A stretch of 64,000 bases of DNA from Clostridium magnum DSM 2767 (GCF_001623875.1 NZ_LWAE01000003.1:676873-740872), one strand, 5' to 3'; numbered from the stretch's first letter, positions 1 through 8,587 are shown. A program made the numbers and translations. Notes: a model not told the origin generated them from the letters alone.

Positions 1-1168
1 AATACTTTTTCCATGTGACTTTACTATATATGTCTTTTTCTCCTTTAGCACTTATTTGCTTTCCGTAAGCCTTTGGATAGTCATTAAATCTACATTTATT
101 TGGATACTTATTTACAATATATTTAAAAAAGTATCCGAGTTCCCTTTTATTTTCTATGAATAAATTTGTACTCATAAATAAATTCTTTATCTCTTCATTG
201 AAATACGAATATACTTCTTTTTTTAATAACATATTTAATCTTTCATATGTTCTATAAAGTAAATTTATGTAATTGTCCTTATTTTGTCTATTTGATTGGC
301 CAACAGCATATTTTGAATATTGAACATACATTTCCAATGTTATTGGAAAATTACAATCATTGAATTCAATAAATGCGATATCAATTTTTTCTTCTATCGA
401 ATTAGCATTTATCATTAAATTTGAACGTTCTTTTTTCTTTTTATATTGATTAGTTATCGGTATAAGATCTTTTTCATATATATAAGTATCTTTCAAATCA
501 AAAAGTGGATTTTCTAATTTTTTTGCTTTTTTTCTTCTAACAACTCTCTGCAATAGCCAATTTTTTGAAACCCCATATTTGACACTTGCTTCTTTTAAGA
601 TTATATAGTTATCTCTAATGTCTTGAAAAAAATTATCAATTGGTTCTTTTTCAAAAAAATATCCTCTTTTCGGTAAATCAAAACATATAATTTTACCTTC
701 TATAACGGCTCTGCGTATGGTTATTTTCCCCAAACCATATTTGTCTTTTATTTGAGTTAAAGAATAATAATTCTCTTGTAAATCTTTTATATCTCCCTCA
801 AACTTTTTATAACGTGTAAAACTAGGAACTTTTTTATTTTCTAAGATTATATGCATATCTTCCTTCAAAATAAAAACTTGATGCGTAAAAAAATGTTTTA
901 TGTATCGCACTAATCCATTTACCATAAATCTATAAATTTTCGAGTGCTGTATACTATATTCTTTAGTGATATCTTGTATACTAACATAATCTTTCTTTAG
1001 CATATCAATATAGTTATCCAATTGATCTTTTGAAATGAAATACTTTGGCTTATTTTCTATATATTCTATTTTATAATGAATATCGCTATTTATTAATCCA
1101 TTTGTTATAGTGCTATCATTATTTATGCTTAAAATTTCTTTCACTTGTCTAAGTGTATAGTATTCCAT
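1..1168 (-). CDS. Tandem helix-turn-helix protein, 3' end beyond window (partial)
   Basis: An open frame runs on the minus strand from ATG at 1168 to the left edge without a stop, at least 389 codons. The translation starts MEYYTLRQVKEIL and contains several repeats of about 60-80 residues, each with a motif such as YYSLTQIKDKYGLGKITIRR or YIILKEASVKYGVSKNWLLQ. These resemble excisionase/MerR-type HTH units followed by a short wing, so multi-site DNA binding is likely. It starts only 2 nt after the stop of the tyrosine recombinase, so the two are probably translationally coupled, and a role as recombination accessory or target-recognition factor is inferred. No named family was recognised. 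The C-terminus is outside the window. Confidence 0.75.
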   Translation of the reverse strand, partial: MEYYTLRQVKEILSINNDSTITNGLINSDIHYKIEYIENKPKYFISKDQLDNYIDMLKKDYVSIQDITKEYSIQHSKIYRFMVNGLVRYIKHFFTHQVFILKEDMHIILENKKVPSFTRYKKFEGDIKDLQENYYSLTQIKDKYGLGKITIRRAVIEGKIICFDLPKRGYFFEKEPIDNFFQDIRDNYIILKEASVKYGVSKNWLLQRVVRRKKAKKLENPLFDLKDTYIYEKDLIPITNQYKKKKERSNLMINANSIEEKIDIAFIEFNDCNFPITLEMYVQYSKYAVGQSNRQNKDNYINLLYRTYERLNMLLKKEVYSYFNEEIKNLFMSTNLFIENKRELGYFFKYIVNKYPNKCRFNDYPKAYGKQISAKGEKDIYSKVTWKKY

Positions 1169-1170
1169 AT

Positions 1171-2448
1171 TCATTCCTCGTCTCTATAATATTTTTCAGC
1201 CAATGTATATAATTCTTTATATTGATTACTATTGCACAATTCGTAATACATATTCTGAAGATTTAAGGTTATCTTATGTTTAGTTTGCTCTGACCTTTGC
1301 AAATAGGGTAAAGATGACTTATAATTCTTATCACCACGTAATATCATAATTTCAATAAGAGTCTTAGCATGGTTAGCAACAATATGAGAAAATATACCTC
1401 TAAAAATGTGAGTACTCCAATCTTCAACTGTAAATTGTTCAGTAAGACTTAGTAATGTGCTATTGCAATCTTTTTCACTTTTCTTAGTCAATACCTTCAA
1501 GAAATTCTTTTTAACTTTATTAAATCTATCTCTATAATTGTTGATTGTCATTGGCATATTATTTTCATTTACAAAAACTGCATCAACCTCACTAATAGAT
1601 TTGTATATATTCTTATGTTTTTCATAAAACTCTTCCTGAATAGAGCCAAATGGAAATACAACTTGCTTTCTTGGTCGCTTTACACCTGTTCTCATATCAT
1701 ATTTAGGTAGATCTGGCCTCATTCTTTTATTCTTTAATGATACAATAAATCCACTTTCCCCTTTCATCCCCACTGGTTGTATATCATGCCATTCTAGATG
1801 CAGAACTTCTGACATCCTCAGTCCTCCTAAACATTGTAAATATAAACCAAATACTATATCAGGAGCATATATTTTAGCAATATCAAAAAATAGTAAAACA
1901 AGAGACATATCCATGTAGTGAAGTGGGCCATCAGATTCATTATTTCCTTTTCCTATGTTATTTTCAAAAGGATTGACAGAAAACAATCTAGTTTCATCAA
2001 CAAATTTAAATATATTATATTTACAAAAATGTATATAAAATTTTTTTAAACAATTAGTACAAACATGTACTTCACTTTTTAAATGATTTAATGCATATTT
2101 GTTTAAAAAATCCCTAGCATGATCTAGTTTCAGTTCTGTTAAATTACTTATCCTTGCTTCACTTTCAAAATAGATAAAGTTTAAAAAATTTTTAATGTAC
2201 CCTAGCATTCTTCTCTGTGTCGTAGGTGCTTTATCTCTATACTCTGAATAGCAAAAGTAAGTGAACGGACGATGTATTATTTCTAATCCCTCTGTTTGAT
2301 TTCTGATATAAATTATTGGTCTATAATTAGTCTTAATAACTTCCTTGTTTTTTGCATTTATTACATCTATAGGCTTTACAGTGTATGCAAACTTTAAGTC
2401 TAAATCTCTTAGATATTTAGACTTATTAAGATTAATTGTATTCGACAT
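1171..2448 (-). CDS. Tyrosine recombinase (phage integrase family)
   Basis: A 425-residue protein with the tyrosine recombinase C-terminal catalytic domain. Box I Arg lies in GGLRMSEVLHLEW, box II HxxR is HIFRG, and the nucleophile is probably the Tyr in SSLPYLQRS. The N-terminal half is an all-helical core-binding-type domain with a CxxC pair (VCTNCLKKF). The ATG at 2448 is preferred because AAGGA lies about 10 nt upstream; the ATG at 2457 would sit too close to that site. It is followed 2 nt later by the tandem-HTH protein, which suggests a site-specific recombination module. Whether the module is still mobile cannot be judged, because its left end is outside the window. Confidence 0.88.
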   Translation of the reverse strand: MSNTINLNKSKYLRDLDLKFAYTVKPIDVINAKNKEVIKTNYRPIIYIRNQTEGLEIIHRPFTYFCYSEYRDKAPTTQRRMLGYIKNFLNFIYFESEARISNLTELKLDHARDFLNKYALNHLKSEVHVCTNCLKKFYIHFCKYNIFKFVDETRLFSVNPFENNIGKGNNESDGPLHYMDMSLVLLFFDIAKIYAPDIVFGLYLQCLGGLRMSEVLHLEWHDIQPVGMKGESGFIVSLKNKRMRPDLPKYDMRTGVKRPRKQVVFPFGSIQEEFYEKHKNIYKSISEVDAVFVNENNMPMTINNYRDRFNKVKKNFLKVLTKKSEKDCNSTLLSLTEQFTVEDWSTHIFRGIFSHIVANHAKTLIEIMILRGDKNYKSSLPYLQRSEQTKHKITLNLQNMYYELCNSNQYKELYTLAEKYYRDEE

Positions 2449-2464
2449 AGCAACCATATTCCTT

Positions 2465-3115
2465 TTATATTATATTTTCTACTACAGTAATACCATTCAT
2501 ATACATCTCCAATAGAGAAAATAAATTCATAGCATTTGCATTATGCCCTGGAGCATCATAAGTTTCAACTGCACTAGTAGGGATAACTATATTAAAATCT
2601 AAATTCTCTTTAGTAAAGTAGTTTTGTAAAGTCAAAGCAAAAAACTTAACACATATATCTGTACAACATCCTATAATAACCCAATTTTTATAACCTTCTT
2701 TAATAAACTTTTTAATGGCTGCTTGTGTTTCTTCCTCTAAAAAGCCGTTTGTTGAATTCTTACTAATAATCTTAATTTTATCCTTCATCTCTAATAATTC
2801 ATCCACTAATTCAGTCTCTATAGAGTTTTCCATACAATGTTTGGGATAAGTCTTAAATTCTATTGAGTCCTCTGTATGGCTATCTGAAAAAGCAACTATA
2901 GGACACTTTCTATCTATAAACATTTGTGCAATATCTTTCACATTAGGAATAATATTTTCAACTCTGTCGCTATATAATGCTCCTTGTTTAGCAAAACCAT
3001 TATTCATATCTACTATAAAAAGAACAGTGTCTTTTTTATCCCCTATTTCAAATGTAGTGTTTTGTATCCTCTTTAAAACCTCAAAATTTATTTCATAATT
3101 AAAATCTACTTTCAT
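2465..3115 (-). CDS. Isochorismatase-family cysteine hydrolase, nicotinamidase-like
   Basis: A 216-residue cytoplasmic alpha/beta hydrolase of the isochorismatase/nicotinamidase superfamily. The expected catalytic triad is visible: Asp36 in FIVDMNNGF, Lys119 in IISKNSTNGF and Cys155 in CTDICV. The metal-binding region of PncA-type enzymes is suggested by DSH (78-80) and His93. Together these favour hydrolysis of nicotinamide to nicotinate for NAD salvage, although substrate specificity cannot be read from the sequence. Start ATG has a good GGAGG 8 nt upstream. It lies just upstream of the recombinase gene on the same strand (16 nt gap to its chosen start), and an imperfect palindrome lies in its promoter region. 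Confidence 0.85.
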   Translation of the reverse strand: MKVDFNYEINFEVLKRIQNTTFEIGDKKDTVLFIVDMNNGFAKQGALYSDRVENIIPNVKDIAQMFIDRKCPIVAFSDSHTEDSIEFKTYPKHCMENSIETELVDELLEMKDKIKIISKNSTNGFLEEETQAAIKKFIKEGYKNWVIIGCCTDICVKFFALTLQNYFTKENLDFNIVIPTSAVETYDAPGHNANAMNLFSLLEMYMNGITVVENII

Positions 3116-3135
3116 AACCTTATCCTCCCTCGTAT

Positions 3136-3175
3136 AATAAGTTTATAGCAGTTATTTACTGCCTATAAACTTATT
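3136..3175. repeat. Imperfect 17-bp inverted repeat upstream of the nicotinamidase-like gene
   Basis: AATAAGTTTATAGCAGT (3136-3152) pairs with 3158-3175 around a 5-nt loop, with one bulged C. It starts 21 bp upstream of the minus-strand start codon at 3115, so it could be an operator or a 5' UTR hairpin. A terminator or a role at the IS110 left boundary are alternatives. Confidence 0.6.
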
Positions 3176-3299
3176 TATTTTTTATATTTTGTATAGATTA
3201 AGAAAGCATCTCAATTTTTCTAGTGGGGATTCTCCCAATTCAGTATTGCTGATTCTTATACTTTCCGATCTATACTGTTTTAACCTACTATTTATTAAA

Positions 3300-3545
3300 G
3301 GATTTTCTAATGCTAAAATAGTCATAACGGAACTTTAGCGAAGGTTACTGCTGTATTCCTCCTGCAAAACACATTGTGTTATTGCCTGTAAAGCTTGCAG
3401 CCTGACCAAAGTATCATATTCTGCTTACACAAATGTTGCATCTCCTTTCGCAGCCACCAGCAAGGTTTTGCGTCTGGATGAATGCTAATTACGCGAGGTT
3501 GCAGTTAGTACTTTGGATTAGGATAATCCTTTCTAATTTCCTCAT
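3300..3545 (+). ncRNA. Candidate IS110 bridge RNA region
   Basis: The stretch between the left flank and the transposase has no open frame but contains nested pairing. CCAAAGTA near 3404 can pair with TACTTTGG near 3510, enclosing about 100 nt. CTGCAA near 3363 can pair with TTGCAG near 3399 around an AACACATTGTGTT hairpin. Recombinases of the IS110 subgroup are known to use a bridge RNA encoded in this left-end position, with separate target- and donor-binding loops. Loop identities and exact RNA ends are not resolved here. Confidence 0.5.
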
Positions 3546-3568
3546 TATTTTTGAAAGGTGGTGATTTC

Positions 3569-4843
3569 ATGAAGAAATTAGATTACTTATCAACTCTATT
3601 TGTTGGTATCGATATTGGTGCGAGACAAAATGTTGTCTCTGCTATTAATTTTGAACAGGAATTCTTGATTAAGATGAAACCTGTTCCTAATACGCAATTT
3701 GGTGCAGAGCAACTTGAATCCATGCTTGTTAAGGTTTTAGAAAACAATACTTTTAAAGCTGTTATAATCGGCTTAGAATCTACTTCCTTTTATGGAGTAC
3801 ATATAGCCAATTTTTTATCTGCTAGTGAAAAACTTATGACTTACAAACCTTATGTTTACTGCTTGAATCCTAAGGAAGTTGCTAACTACAAAGAATCCTT
3901 TAATTCTCTTGATAAAAATGATGGCATTGACTCTTTTGTTATTGCTGACTTTGCAAGAGTTGGCAGAATTCATATTGAACCTTGGCGTGGTTCTCAATAT
4001 CTTGCTCTGCAAAGACTTACAAGGCACAGACTTCATATTGTTGAATGCTTAACTAGAGAAAAAACTTACATGTTATCCAATGTATTTCTTAAGTTCAGCG
4101 AATTTGCATTATTACAGGGAGAAGATCATCCTTTTTCTAATAAATACGGTGCTACCGCATCTTCAATACTTACTGAATTTCTATCTTCCGAAGATATTGC
4201 AAATACATCAATTGAAGAACTTGTTGACTTCGTCAATAGAAAAAGTCGGAAAAGGATTTCTAATCCTCAGATGACTGCTGAAATTTTGCAGCAAGCTGCA
4301 CGTAATTCATACCGTCTTGATAAATGTTTGTATGAGCCATTAACAACCTCTATTGCTTGTTCTTTCAACTGTATTCAGGCTTTTGATAAAGAACTTAAAG
4401 GTATTAACAAAGCCATTGAAAAAGCTGTTATGGGAATGAATCCTGTGGAATACAAAATATTAATGTCTATTCCTGGTTTTGGCCCTGTTTACTCCAGTGG
4501 CATTCTTGCTGAATTAGGAAGTGTGCATGCATTTCCTAGTAATGATGCTATTGCTAAATACGCTGGCATCGTGTGGAAAGAAAATCAATCTGGAGGTTTT
4601 AAAGCTGAAAATACACCTATGAACAAAGCTGGTAACCGTTATTTACGCTATTATCTCATAGAAGCTGCAGGAAGTGTTGTTTGCCATATTCCTGAATATC
4701 AAGAGTTCTATCAGAAGAAATTTGCTGAAGTAACTACACATCAGCACAAACGAGCACTCGCGCTAACATCTCGTAAACTTATTCGTATGATTTTTGGATT
4801 GCTGGCTAAAAATCAGCTCTACTCTTCAAATAGAGTAGATTAA
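3569..4843 (+). CDS. IS110-family transposase (DEDD recombinase)
   Basis: A 424-residue protein with an N-terminal RuvC-like DEDD domain, beginning FVGIDIGARQNVVSA with Asp14, then GLESTSFYG and the acidic run NSLDKNDGID. The C-terminal Transposase_20 domain includes IPGFGPVYSSGILAELG and NKAGNRYLRYYLIEAAGS, which carries the candidate catalytic serine. The ATG at 3569 follows AAAGGTGGTG with good spacing. The frame is intact, so the element may be active. The long structured 5' region places it in the IS110 subgroup rather than IS1111, which has the non-coding RNA at the other end. Confidence 0.93.
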   Translation: MKKLDYLSTLFVGIDIGARQNVVSAINFEQEFLIKMKPVPNTQFGAEQLESMLVKVLENNTFKAVIIGLESTSFYGVHIANFLSASEKLMTYKPYVYCLNPKEVANYKESFNSLDKNDGIDSFVIADFARVGRIHIEPWRGSQYLALQRLTRHRLHIVECLTREKTYMLSNVFLKFSEFALLQGEDHPFSNKYGATASSILTEFLSSEDIANTSIEELVDFVNRKSRKRISNPQMTAEILQQAARNSYRLDKCLYEPLTTSIACSFNCIQAFDKELKGINKAIEKAVMGMNPVEYKILMSIPGFGPVYSSGILAELGSVHAFPSNDAIAKYAGIVWKENQSGGFKAENTPMNKAGNRYLRYYLIEAAGSVVCHIPEYQEFYQKKFAEVTTHQHKRALALTSRKLIRMIFGLLAKNQLYSSNRVD

Positions 4844-4931
4844 TCTATATAAATTATACGAACATACTTTCTCATTGGACTGTATGTTTATTAAGGTTAC
4901 CCATTTTTAAAGAAATCATTTGATTTTCTTT

Positions 4932-5672
4932 TCATTTTGTTCTTGACATATTACCAAATTGCTTTCTACTTTCGACGGTTTCAAGAAAGTATTTCTCAAG
5001 GCTTCCGCTTTTCTCTAATACTTCCTTTATTGTGGCGGTTTTTAGTAGGCGTCCTTCTTTCATAATTGCGATTTTATTACACATAACTTCTAGTTCGTGA
5101 GCAAGATGACTGGAAATCAAGAAGGTAATACCCTTTGACTTAGCCTGTGTCATTATGATTTCTCGAATAGCAACCATGCCCTCAATATCTAAACCATTGG
5201 CAGGCTCATCTAAAATAACAAGTTTGGGATTTGATAGTAATGCTAGAGCTAAACCCAGCCGTTGTTTCATTCCTAAAGAAAACTCTTTCACTTTATCATT
5301 TTGATACTGTAAAAGCCCTGTTTGCCTCAATATATCTTCAATTCGTGGTGCTTTAATGTCCTTATAGTATGCTGCTGCATTTTCAAGATTTTTTTTAGCG
5401 CTCATATATTCATAAACCGCAGGAGCTTCAATTAGGCAGCCGATATGCTCAAGGGATTTTTCACCGTCATTTTCAACACTTCTCCCAAATATTTGTACAT
5501 CTCCCTCATCAGCTCTTGATAATCCTGTGATAATTTTCATAGTAGTTGTTTTTCCTGAACCGTTTGGTCCTAATAAACCATAAATGTCGCCCTCGTTAAC
5601 CTGAAATGAAACCGACTTAATGCCCCGTCCGTTTTTATATGTCTTGGTAAGATTATCTATTATTAGTGCCAC
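4932..5672 (-). CDS. ABC transporter ATP-binding protein (BcrA/antibiotic-export type)
   Basis: A 246-residue ABC ATPase. Walker A is GPNGSGKTT, the signature is FSLGMKQRLGL, and Walker B is LVILDEPANGLD. Its short C-terminal extension is typical of CcmA/BcrA-like exporters. GTG at 5672 is chosen because AAGGAGGG lies 8 nt upstream; an upstream ATG would overlap the hairpin before the gene. No permease gene follows, because the next sequence downstream is the IS110 element, so the ATPase may have been separated from its membrane partner. The exported-protein gene upstream is co-oriented (57 nt gap). Substrate unknown; bacitracin- or lantibiotic-type export is only a family tendency. Confidence 0.88.
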   Translation of the reverse strand: MALIIDNLTKTYKNGRGIKSVSFQVNEGDIYGLLGPNGSGKTTTMKIITGLSRADEGDVQIFGRSVENDGEKSLEHIGCLIEAPAVYEYMSAKKNLENAAAYYKDIKAPRIEDILRQTGLLQYQNDKVKEFSLGMKQRLGLALALLSNPKLVILDEPANGLDIEGMVAIREIIMTQAKSKGITFLISSHLAHELEVMCNKIAIMKEGRLLKTATIKEVLEKSGSLEKYFLETVESRKQFGNMSRTK

Positions 5673-5693
5673 TTTTCTTCCCTCCTTATGAGA

Positions 5694-5713
5694 AGGGTGG
5701 CCAAACCACCCCT
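5694..5713. other. Intercistronic GC-rich hairpin
   Basis: GGGTGG-CCAAA-CCACCC lies between the exported-protein gene and the ABC ATPase on the minus strand. It has only a short T tract (TTCT), so it may be a weak attenuator or an mRNA-stabilising hairpin. Confidence 0.5.
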
Positions 5714-5729
5714 TTAATTTCTCCAATTG

Positions 5730-6599
5730 CTATTTTTGATGATGATTTTGTGTCCAATCAATAGTGTTAACTTCTTTACCGGTTGTATCAATTGAATCAA
5801 TTTTAGTGTTTCCTAAATCCGTTATTTTTGCATTTAACATTACTGATATATCATGTGATACACCATTTGCATCTTTTCCTGTTATAGTAACTGAAAGCTT
5901 GTTATCCTTTAGCGTATTGCCATCTACAGTGGCAGTCATTGCAATGGATTTAACATCGATATTGCTGAGCTTTGGCACTTTATCCATTGCGGCTTTCATT
6001 CCATCATCGCCTATCTTATCACTATTTTTATGTTTTCCCATAGAGTTGTTTTCTGCAGCTGCTGAGATTGCTAGCTTTGCAAGTTCTGGAATTTGTGCCC
6101 CTTCAAGCTTTACACTGATAGTTTGACCGTCCATAACAAACTGATTTTTAACATCGCCAACTAATGTATCTGTAATCATTTCAGCCAATTTTACCGTACT
6201 GCTGGATTCAGATAGCTTTTCTCTTTTATCGCTGTCGCTTTTTTTATCTCCCCTGTTTATGGTGTAGTACTTTCCATCCGCATTTATAACATAATTTCCG
6301 TTGTCTGCACTGCTCTCATAAGTTTTCTTTACACCATCAACGGTAATATTACTTTTAGAAGACCTATTTTCCTGATTAACTTTTTCTGTACTATCCCCTG
6401 AGAAAATAACGGAACCATTGTCCTTCACCTCAAACTGAGTACTAACTGTTTCATTCTCAGCAAGCACTATAGATTTAACTCCACCCTTATAACTCTCATA
6501 CCCAGAACCGGTTGCTGCAAATGCGGTTATACTTAAGGATAAAAGGCAACACCCCGCTGCTGCTGAAACCGCCATTGTTTTTAATCCTTTTTTCTTCAC
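5730..6599 (-). CDS. Secreted protein of unknown function
   Basis: A 289-residue protein starting at GTG 6599, chosen because GGAGG lies about 7 nt upstream and the product then begins directly with a signal peptide: KKK, a hydrophobic Ala/Leu segment and a likely AFA cleavage site. The mature part is rich in Lys, Asp, Ser and Val and appears to have two similar beta-rich halves, each with alternating VDGxxKTY / VDGNTLKD segments. No family was recognised. It is cotranscribed with the downstream ABC ATPase, and its promoter carries the TTTAAC triple repeat shared with the VTT gene. A function in envelope stress or peptide sensing is therefore possible but unproven. Confidence 0.7.
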   Translation of the reverse strand: MKKKGLKTMAVSAAAGCCLLSLSITAFAATGSGYESYKGGVKSIVLAENETVSTQFEVKDNGSVIFSGDSTEKVNQENRSSKSNITVDGVKKTYESSADNGNYVINADGKYYTINRGDKKSDSDKREKLSESSSTVKLAEMITDTLVGDVKNQFVMDGQTISVKLEGAQIPELAKLAISAAAENNSMGKHKNSDKIGDDGMKAAMDKVPKLSNIDVKSIAMTATVDGNTLKDNKLSVTITGKDANGVSHDISVMLNAKITDLGNTKIDSIDTTGKEVNTIDWTQNHHQK

Positions 6600-6647
6600 A
6601 CTAATTACCTCCAATAAATTTTGTACCCTTTTCTTTTGGGTCATACA

Positions 6648-6702
6648 TATCATATCAAGCAATGTTAAACTCATAAGCTTAAAAAGGTAAACAGAAGTTA
6701 AA
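6648..6702 (-). promoter_or_regulatory. Promoter with three phased TTTAAC half-sites (copy 1)
   Basis: On the minus strand, half-sites lie at 6697-6702 (TTTAAC), 6686-6691 (TTTACC) and 6664-6669 (TTTAAC), with centre spacings of 11 and 22 bp, so all are on one DNA face. They are followed by CTTGATATGATAT, a likely -10 region. The same array occurs at 8490-8542. Direct repeats with 11-bp spacing are the usual binding format of OmpR/PhoB-family regulators, and such a regulator is encoded at 8602-9294. Confidence 0.65.
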
Positions 6703-6731
6703 ATATCTATTAAATAATAAAATTTTACGAA

Positions 6732-7787
6732 CTAAACACCCGTCTTACCTTTACATTGCTGTGGGAATTCTACCGCAAAACTTTCGTCTTCTTTCTCCAA
6801 TCCCTCATATATGGCCTGTAGCTGTTTTCCAATAAGCCTAATATCTTTTTGTTCCACTACTTTATAGCCTGAATTCTGTAAAGATGGTAATTCACCAATA
6901 AGTATTTTTTTTATTTTATCTTGAAACTCATCTAGTGTGCTTCCTTTATAAAGCTCCTTTCCATCAGAAAAATTCTCTTTATAGATAGGAATATCCCTAA
7001 TCAAAATAGGAATCCTCATTGCAAGTGCTTCTAGTAGAACAATGCCTTCCGTTTCCTCATGGGTAAGAAACAAAAACAAATCACTTCCACTATAGGCATC
7101 ACGCAGTTCATCACGACAAATATATCCTGGAAATATTACATTTTTAGGAGCTGTATTAATGGCTTCACGTATAACGCCAGGTATTATATTAGGGTTGGTG
7201 TAACCAAACCAAAGGAATGTTACCTCTGGCATCCTTTTTGCTAATTTTATAAAGTCACTTATACCTTTTCGCTCTATATAATGTCCCACCGAAATAACTA
7301 CTTTTTGGTCCTCTGACAAACTGTATTTTTCTCGAAATCGTTGCGCACCTTCTGTACTTGGAGAGAAATACGAAAGATCAACTCCATTAGACAAGGCAAA
7401 AATAGGCTTTTTAATGCCGTAACCTTCTAGCAATTTTTTAGAGTATTCTGTAGGAGTAATGATAACATCTCCTAGCTTATAACAAAACATAATCCACCTC
7501 TTAAAAAGGGGAGCAAGAAGATTAGATCCTTTAAAGGAATTTTTAAAATCCTCCATGGTAGAATGTGCATAATAGACGACCTTTTTTCCTCTGAGCTTTG
7601 CCAATATGGCAACAAATACAGAATCCAGAAAGATGGTATTGAGCTGAACTACATCATAAGAATTCTTTATATTTGTAGTGTATGGAATGCCACTTTCCAC
7701 CAAAGCCTTTTGCTGATGATGAATGGCCCTACCTATTCCACTCTTCTCCACAAGTTTTAAGAGTCCAGTATATAATAATATTTTCAT
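6732..7787 (-). CDS. GT4 glycosyltransferase, CpoA/LafB-like
   Basis: A 351-residue GT-B glycosyltransferase starting at ATG 7787, which has AGGAGG 8 nt upstream. The N-terminus, with KSGIGRAIHHQQKAL, resembles streptococcal CpoA/LafB, which adds the second hexose to glucosyl-diacylglycerol. The C-terminal half holds the nucleotide-sugar site, SVGHYIERKGI and the EX7E-like HEETEGIVLLEAL. It follows the VTT membrane protein with a 13-nt gap and is probably cotranscribed with it. A role in making the diglycosyl lipid that anchors lipoteichoic acid-like polymers or tunes membrane curvature is inferred. Acceptor specificity is not proven by sequence alone. Confidence 0.8.
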   Translation of the reverse strand: MKILLYTGLLKLVEKSGIGRAIHHQQKALVESGIPYTTNIKNSYDVVQLNTIFLDSVFVAILAKLRGKKVVYYAHSTMEDFKNSFKGSNLLAPLFKRWIMFCYKLGDVIITPTEYSKKLLEGYGIKKPIFALSNGVDLSYFSPSTEGAQRFREKYSLSEDQKVVISVGHYIERKGISDFIKLAKRMPEVTFLWFGYTNPNIIPGVIREAINTAPKNVIFPGYICRDELRDAYSGSDLFLFLTHEETEGIVLLEALAMRIPILIRDIPIYKENFSDGKELYKGSTLDEFQDKIKKILIGELPSLQNSGYKVVEQKDIRLIGKQLQAIYEGLEKEDESFAVEFPQQCKGKTGV

Positions 7788-7800
7788 ATAATAGTTCCTC

Positions 7801-8406
7801 CTATCCATTAAATAATACCAATAAATGTTGTATTATCAGATTAAGCCCTAAGCTATATGCAGCAATAGCAAGCGGTTTACCTAGGAGTATAATCGTAACA
7901 AATTTTTTAAATGTTATCTTACTTACTCCTGCCAGATAACAAAGAAAATCGTCTGGCGCTACTGGCATGAAGATGGCTATAGCAAATGCTTTTTCAAAGC
8001 CAGGCTTTTGCAACCACCCTGCATACCTGTTAAAAGTCTCTTTTTTTGACACATTCTGAACAAAAGCGATACCATATCTCCTAGCTAGCAAAAATGCTGC
8101 GATTGAGCCAATGCATATACCAATATAGTTATATATAAATCCTTGTATGGAACCAAAAGCAAGAATACCTCCAATACAGCCAAGTCCGCCAGGTGAAATA
8201 GGCAGCACTACCTGTATTGCCTGAAATACCATAAAAATAAGTGGTGCAAACCATCCAAACTGCTTCAAAAATGTTTCTAATGCTGCCTGAGATGTAAATA
8301 TGTGTGCTTGAATACCATAAATAACGGCTAACACCGTCAGCACTAATCCAATAAATGCGGAACCATTAACTAAAACATTCCACTTCATACGTTGTACATT
8401 TTCCAT
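7801..8406 (-). CDS. TVP38/TMEM64 (VTT domain) membrane protein
   Basis: A 201-residue integral membrane protein with about five hydrophobic segments. The VTT/SNARE-associated signature region covers VLPISPGGLGCIGGILAFG, followed by an APDDFLCYLAGVSKI re-entrant segment. VTT/DedA-superfamily proteins are implicated in lipid scrambling or translocation. Start ATG follows GGAGATGCATAA. It is the first gene of a two-gene unit with the CpoA-like glycosyltransferase and is preceded by the TTTAAC triple-repeat promoter, so glycolipid synthesis and movement may be co-regulated. Confidence 0.85.
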   Translation of the reverse strand: MENVQRMKWNVLVNGSAFIGLVLTVLAVIYGIQAHIFTSQAALETFLKQFGWFAPLIFMVFQAIQVVLPISPGGLGCIGGILAFGSIQGFIYNYIGICIGSIAAFLLARRYGIAFVQNVSKKETFNRYAGWLQKPGFEKAFAIAIFMPVAPDDFLCYLAGVSKITFKKFVTIILLGKPLAIAAYSLGLNLIIQHLLVLFNG

Positions 8407-8489
8407 TTATGCATCTCCTTCTATCCAATTACTACCCGCTCTAATACTCCCTATAAGCGTCTCTTCATTAGATTGCTTTATGAAATATA

Positions 8490-8542
8490 TCATATCAGGC
8501 AATGTTAAACTCACAGCCCTAAAAAGTTAAACAAAAGTTAAA
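8490..8542 (-). promoter_or_regulatory. Promoter with three phased TTTAAC half-sites (copy 2)
   Basis: Minus-strand TTTAAC at 8537-8542, 8526-8531 and 8504-8509, spaced 11 and 22 bp, followed by CCTGATATGATATATT as the -10 region. All three half-sites are perfect here. It lies about 85-135 bp upstream of the VTT gene and shows extended identity to the copy at 6648-6702. Confidence 0.7.
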
Positions 8543-8550
8543 CTATCTAT

Positions 8551-8587
8551 AAAAAACCACTCTTGCAATTTTGCAAAAGTGGTTTTT
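8551..8587. terminator. Bidirectional intrinsic terminator after the response regulator
   Basis: AAAAACCACT...TTGCAA pairs with TTGCAA...AGTGGTTTTT to form a nearly perfect stem of about 15 bp, flanked by A and T tracts on both sides. It lies 15 nt beyond the stop of the response-regulator gene and insulates it from the TTTAAC promoter. Confidence 0.85.

Larger units (their letters stand above)
3200..4900 (+). mobile_element. IS110-family insertion sequence (ends approximate)
   Basis: This segment holds an intact IS110 transposase with a roughly 400-nt structured non-coding region in front and a short 3' region. IS110 elements lack conventional terminal inverted repeats, and none are seen, so the ends are estimates. 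The element separates an orphan ABC ATPase gene from the nicotinamidase gene on the opposite strand. Confidence 0.7.

Noticed and set aside
3485..3515. Fourth ECF promoter (TGCAACC near 3505)
   Set aside because: CGTGTA is not present at the 15-bp spacing and the site lies inside the IS110 non-coding region.
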